NCBI RefSeq assembly: GCF_030052815.1
Contig: NC_079504.1
Span: 46,002,324 to 46,066,323 of the forward strand
Reading direction: 5' to 3'
Source: Hevea brasiliensis
Taxonomy: Eukaryota > Streptophyta > Magnoliopsida > Malpighiales > Euphorbiaceae
DNA length: 64,000 bases
Shown here: one piece after another, positions 60,325 to 64,000 of the stretch
Position numbering within the stretch: the first letter of the stretch is position 1
Layout of the letters: each line of letters opens with the position of its first letter
Notes under the pieces: model-generated
Database searches by the model: none
What the model was told of the DNA's origin: nothing
Seen by the model: the letters and a program-made list of their open reading frames with translations, nothing else
Program-made: the position numbers and the translations under genes

Positions 60325-62630
60325 ATTCAAAGTCGCAATTACAAAATCCCTTCTCTCCTACATCAAACTTCTGAAATTCATTGTTTAGATAGAAAGCTGC
60401 CTTCTTAAATCAAATGGCATAAAAGAAACTCCCTGGAAGAGATCTAGCAAAGACAGGTTTAGGCCATTGGCTCAAGATAAAGAGCTAATGCAACTAAACA
60501 GAGTCATTGAGGATATCTATGTGGGCATTCTGGGATTGGACCTCACAAAAACAGTGCTAACCGAAATTGGTCATACCAATTGAATAGCAAAGTCTAACAG
60601 AACAAGTGTAGAACAAAATTTGGGTTAGCATACTACATCTCAAAGAATTTTTTTTCACTAGTCTTACTTGGGTTAGCATACTTCTTCCTAATGATATGTC
60701 AACGTGACCTATCAAAATTCAAGTACCATCTTTTGAAATCTACAAGAGAAAGAGGAAGATCGAAGAACATAAGCACAAGGGCAAATTTCTTATTCTGATG
60801 GCATTTTTCTAAAATCCACAAACTCAAATAATTGAAAGAAGAATTGAATTAACAATATGCAGATGTAGATCAGTACATACATTACATCAACAATCACTTC
60901 ATTCATATACTTTGTTTTTCATATAAAACAAAAAAGCAAAATTTGATTTCTCCTTACTTTAATTGAGTTGTCTGCTGATGCACTCATCAACACAGGCTCA
61001 TTAGCAAAAAAGTGCAATGAAATTATTGAATTATCATGAGCCTCTCTTATGACTGATTGGAGCCTTCTTTTCTCAAGATTCCATATGCTAATGACACCAG
61101 ATGAACCTCCAGATGCTAGAAGGGGCTGTCCATCTAAAAGATGAGAATTGGTAAGCATTATCATAAATTCATACAAGCCCCAACAATAACAAATTGCCAA
61201 GTTAATTCTTTAGTGAGCATAAAAACCAAAAGGAGTTAATGCCCAATCAAAGTGGTATATGAGTAAATAATAATAATTATTACCTCCACAATTACAGAAC
61301 TTTTCAAAAAATAAAAAATGGAAGACATTCCTTGAAACAAAAGAACAAAAACAAAGGGCATAGTCCTGACACAAAGTGAGATAAAATATTAAAAAAAATG
61401 CCGATAAATCATTTTAGTAGTTGTTAAAGTTACTTTGAGACTCATTTGGCATTCGTCCATAGGATAAGGGTACAACCAGAATATGACTTAAATACTGAAA
61501 AATAGATGCAAATTTGAAAAATAACCCAGTCAAGCTCCTAGGTACATACTCATGTTTGAAATTGATACTCCCAGTCAAGTAAATCCAATTCTTTCTGTAC
61601 AATAGTTTAGCTTATAATTTGTCTGTAGCAAATATAATATAACTGGGTTTTGACTGCCCACAAAAGATTGGATGTTCCAGTAGTAGAAAGCTTATATATA
61701 TATTCAACAACAATGTTCTACACTTATAAATGTAAATCACAGGCTATGAGAAATTAATTACCAGTACTAAAACACAAGGCAGTTACTGCGCCTCTTGTAG
61801 CATGAGAAAATGTAACCAACTCTTCATCACAGCGAATGTTATGTACATGAATCTTCCCGTCAGCACAGCCAATTGCAATAACATCAAGTGCAGGTGACGA
61901 GACACAACTGGTAATAGAGGAATTCCATCCCTTGAACTCGTAAAGCTTTTTCTTAGTGCTAATGTTCCAAAGCTGTAAAGTACCCTCCTGGCTCCCAAGA
62001 ACAACCTGCTTCCATTACAAGATTCACTCATTGAGGATTACACAATTAAATTTTAAAAAATAAAAATATCAGAAAAGCTAAGACAAAATCACCTTGTTTA
62101 GATAAGTATCTGGGTGCATTAAGCAGGTGGGTGTAAATTTATTGTCTAGCATGATGTGTCCAATTGGTGCAAGATTTTCCTCAAGTCCTTTAAAACCCCA
62201 AATGAACATATTACCATCAACATCTACACTTAGGATGTGATCGCCAAACAGTAACAACAAATTAACTTTAGCACTATGCCTACTCCAAGTTGCCACCTGC
62301 AAAAGAGCAACAATGTAAACAAAAGCAATCGCTTTCAGGACATTCTTTTTTCACTTTTTGGCCAAATTAGACTACCTGTTGAGTACGCTTAAAAACGGCT
62401 ATGTGGTTTCCGTAGGCAGCAAAGGTGAAATCACGATAGGAAGCAAAAGCACGAATCTTTTTAGGAAGCTGTGGACTGACAAGCACCAAATTCAGCTTGG
62501 CACAGTTGTAAACCTGAAAAGCTTTGCCTGCGCTCACTGTGACAAAGGTTTCAGTGCCTAGTCGCTGGACGGAGAAGGGTACACTGCTTGTTATGCATCC
62601 AATTACCCTGTAGGGTTCAAATATCCCCAT
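51167..62630 (-). CDS. UTP21: U3 snoRNP-associated WD40 protein UTP21 (WDR36 homologue), 16 exons
   Basis: UTP21/WDR36 is a nucleolar subunit of the UTP-B part of the small-subunit processome, needed for 18S pre-rRNA cleavage. Coding exons, all with GT-AG introns and consistent phase: 62376-62630, 62093-62296, 61762-62005, 60958-61133, 59595-59677, 59179-59251, 58059-58124, 57648-57690, 56633-56772, 56080-56292, 54487-54571, 53027-53321, 52351-52612, 51958-52180, 51629-51843, 51167-51316. They total 2,727 nt, 908 residues, close to the usual plant length. The start [12 protein letters not shown] is the conserved one. WD40 blades fill roughly residues 20-660 (examples: [39 protein letters not shown]). 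The Utp21 C-terminal domain follows ([32 protein letters not shown]) and the protein ends VTFLSNSQF. No inactivating change is seen. Confidence 0.96.
52613..53026 (-). other. UTP21 intron 12
   Basis: A 414-bp intron between the last WD40 exon and the linker exon, splitting a tryptophan codon (TG|G). It has no embedded gene or repeat that I can identify. Confidence 0.8.
53372..54388 (+). mobile_element. 5'-truncated RTE-type LINE in UTP21 intron 11
   Basis: Inserted antisense to the gene. A perfect 16-bp target duplication TATTGGGACCAGGGGA flanks it (53356-53371 and 54389-54404). Reverse transcriptase remains include [39 protein letters not shown] and the catalytic FADDIILID, then the RTE C-terminal block [19 protein letters not shown]. 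Several frameshifts break the frame and the N-terminal endonuclease is missing, as usual for 5'-truncated LINEs. The 3' end lacks a long poly(A), as in plant RTEs. Confidence 0.92.
53443..54234 (+). pseudogene. LINE reverse transcriptase remnant
   Basis: The best pieces are 53443-53655, with [20 protein letters not shown] and the FADD active site ([11 protein letters not shown]), and 54022-54234, with [20 protein letters not shown] and [20 protein letters not shown]. In between, [20 protein letters not shown] is readable in another frame. Together they cover the palm, thumb and C-terminal part of an RTE-clade LINE reverse transcriptase. It is a relic and cannot be active. Confidence 0.9.
54572..56079 (-). 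other. UTP21 intron 10 with microsatellites
   Basis: A 1.5-kb intron. It holds an (AC)n run at 55115-55129 and a long (TA)n run at 55441-55497. A 107-codon plus-strand open frame at 55755-56078 has no recognisable domain and overlaps the splice donor, so I do not call it a gene. Confidence 0.8.
55441..55497. repeat. (TA)n microsatellite in UTP21 intron 10
   Basis: About 28 TA units followed by a short CA stretch. Confidence 0.92.
56773..57647 (-). other. UTP21 intron 8
   Basis: An 875-bp intron. It contains several copies of an AATAGCTATTC-like or ATTCCATGG motif at 57,115-57,325, suggesting a small decayed inverted-repeat element, but its ends are not clear. Confidence 0.6.
58125..59178 (-). 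other. UTP21 intron 6
   Basis: A 1,054-bp intron. No embedded gene, transposon end or long repeat could be identified. Confidence 0.75.
59678..60957 (-). other. UTP21 intron 4 with two CT microsatellites
   Basis: A 1,280-bp intron. Plus-strand (CT)n runs at 60157-60189 and 60283-60321 are separated by about 95 bp. On the transcribed strand these are GA repeats. No embedded gene is seen. Confidence 0.8.
60157..60321. repeat. Paired (CT)n microsatellites
   Basis: Two runs of CT, 33 and 39 bp, in UTP21 intron 4. Confidence 0.92.
61134..61761 (-). other. UTP21 intron 3
   Basis: A 628-bp intron. It splits a GAT codon (G|AT). No repeat or gene is seen inside. Confidence 0.8.
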
Positions 62631-62870
62631 ATCTCTAGAGAAAACCACCACCACCACCACCACCAATTGAATGATGCAACTGTTGCAGTATGTTGTTCGC
62701 CAAACCGAAAGGAGGAAGAGACGACAAAGGTTGGATCGCCTGGAAGTGGTGTGAAGGAGACGGGGATTTGTTTCAGTAGAGCAGGAGGAGAGGCAGGGAA
62801 TGAAAGAGAAGGAACTAACACAGGGTTTTAGGTAAGACAAAATAACGAAGGAACGCAGGGTTTTTTTCAT
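62631..62870 (-). other. UTP21 5' UTR region with upstream ATGs and a CCA repeat
   Basis: The frame upstream of the conserved start stays open to an ATG at 62870, an in-frame extension of 80 codons. A second upstream ATG (62821) opens a different frame of 72 codons that overlaps the main start. An eight-unit CCA-like run at about 62645-62666 gives poly-valine or poly-tryptophan in these frames. Such low-complexity coding argues that the region is untranslated leader and that ATG 62630 is the true start. The transcription start is not located. Confidence 0.5.
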
Positions 62871-62902
62871 AAGTTCAACAAATGATGTCGTTTTGATGAG
62901 GG

Positions 62903-62935
<33 letters not shown>

Positions 62936-63858
62936 GCTATGGTTCAGGCCATGACAGATTCACCGGAACAGAAATCATCAAATCATCAATTGATATAAAT
63001 GCAATTTCCAGACAAAAGCAAAATCAAAATAAACCACAACGTTTTTGCTAAAAAAAGAATAATGAAACAAAAATAGAAGCAAAAGCAAATTCAACCATAA
63101 AACACAATGAAGCGGAAAAAATTCACTAACTAAAAAGATATTTATCATTAATTGTGAATTAGTATATAAAAGATACAAATTGCAAGCTCTATCATAAGGC
63201 ATACTACTAAAAATGTCAACTAAATCAGTGTTGTTTGTTCTAGTCGGGCTAAGAGTGATGAGTCAATTAGTTTATTAGTAGAAACTACACCCAAATCTGT
63301 TTTTAATTAAAGTTGATTTTATTGAGTTTATATTTATGCATCATGAGAATCTATTTTCAATATATGCTGCATATTAATAATATATTAGCATATTTCAAGT
63401 AGCATTCACATGTTGCAACAGGAATTGCATTGTGTGTGTGGTAGTTTATGGATAATATGTTAAATGAGATGTTTAGTGGTATTTGTTAATTTAGGTCCGA
63501 CTAATGCTTAATAGTAAGACTATATCAAAGAATGTCTTAATCATCTCTTTATCAAGTATATGCTAAGATTTCGCCTCGATAGATCCAGGAGATATGTTTT
63601 AGAGCTGGTGATACATTTTTAGGTTTATTTATATATTAAAAATTTTCTCCTAATTTTTTGTAAGTTTAATGTGACAGATTAATAGTTATGAAGGGGTTTA
63701 ACTAGTTTAGCTCTGCTGAGGTGATTAAATTTTTAAATTCTCTTGATATCCAAGTAATACGTCTCTGACATTCACCAAAAGTTAAGTTAAGAGAAGTCCG
63801 GTCGTAACCCAGTCGACGCTTCTAGTTTCATAGACTATAAAATGTTATCATTGCTTAT
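62871..63858. other. Upstream region of UTP21, no gene seen
   Basis: It includes a poly-T run at 62905-62932 and otherwise AT-rich DNA. It probably holds the UTP21 promoter and, on the minus strand, the 3' UTR of the gene at the right edge. I see no confident TATA box or transposon end. Confidence 0.5.
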
Positions 63859-63980
63859 TCATTCTCCAAGAACTGTAGCATTACTATATTCTTCTTGGAA
63901 AAATAGCCTTCTAAGAGTTTCCCGCACTTGCTTTGGAGAACCAACATCACAAACTTGATCGATGAATGCTAATTGATGCC
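63859..63980 (-). CDS. Possible last exon of an unrecognised gene, partial
   Basis: On the minus strand a frame reads HQLAFIDQVCDVGSPKQVRE, continues with about 20 further ordinary-looking residues ending SNATVLGE, and stops at TGA 63859-63861. A possible splice acceptor (TATAAG) sits just upstream at 63981-63982; upstream of it the frame is closed by a stop, as expected in an intron. ATTAG nearer the frame is an alternative acceptor. I do not recognise the protein. The composition looks coding, but only about 40 codons are visible. Confidence 0.4.
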
Positions 63981-64000
63981 CTTATAGCAAACAAAGCCTT

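Noticed and set aside
60142..60408. An 88-codon Ser/Leu-rich frame in UTP21 intron 4.
   Set aside because: It is mostly a translation of the two CT microsatellites.
61783..62031. An 82-codon minus-strand frame overlapping UTP21 exon 3.
   Set aside because: It is an alternative frame of exon 3. The correct frame gives the conserved WD40 sequence.

Overview
This looks like nuclear DNA of a flowering plant, probably a eudicot. It is AT-rich, the LTR retrotransposons carry the usual initiator-Met-tRNA primer sites (TGGTATCAGAGC), and the one clear host gene is a multi-exon plant-type UTP21/WDR36. I cannot name the species. No tRNA, rRNA or CRISPR array was seen.

Positions 1-46,800 are a stack of nested LTR retrotransposons, resolved by their termini and 5-bp target duplications. 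The oldest layer, 'Y', is a minus-strand gypsy-like remnant (35-126, 8866-9036, 30166-30873 and about 46096-46313). Copia-1 (minus, 127-8865) lies in the Y interior. Element X (plus, 9037-30165) lies in the Y LTR; it has LTRs of about 4.5 kb around only 355 bp of interior. The 5' LTR of X received a solo LTR 'W' (11415-13137) and then Copia-2 (plus, 14721-24753), a relative of Copia-1. Further along the Y LTR is element Z (minus, 30874-46095), a Ty3/gypsy chromovirus with gag, protease, RT, RNase H, integrase and chromodomain. The left LTR of Z was itself hit by an inverted solo LTR of the same family (32846-36203). Every gag-pol here is broken by stops and frameshifts.

Positions 46,100-51,166 are mostly non-coding. 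They hold a degraded RNase H-like fragment (46314-46775), a foldback element (48778-49653) and microsatellites in very AT-rich DNA.

Positions 51,167-62,630 (minus) hold a complete UTP21/WDR36 gene, a WD40 subunit of the small-subunit processome. I resolved 16 coding exons with GT-AG introns, encoding 908 residues. Intron 11 carries a 5'-truncated RTE-type LINE with a perfect 16-bp target duplication, and other introns carry microsatellites. The right edge (63859-63980, minus) may be the last exon of another gene.

I found no new enzymatic or defence system. The least ordinary signals are the X architecture, a ~200-bp repeated module shared by the LTRs of X and Z, the inverted solo LTR inside Z, and palindrome-bearing arrays in the Copia leaders.
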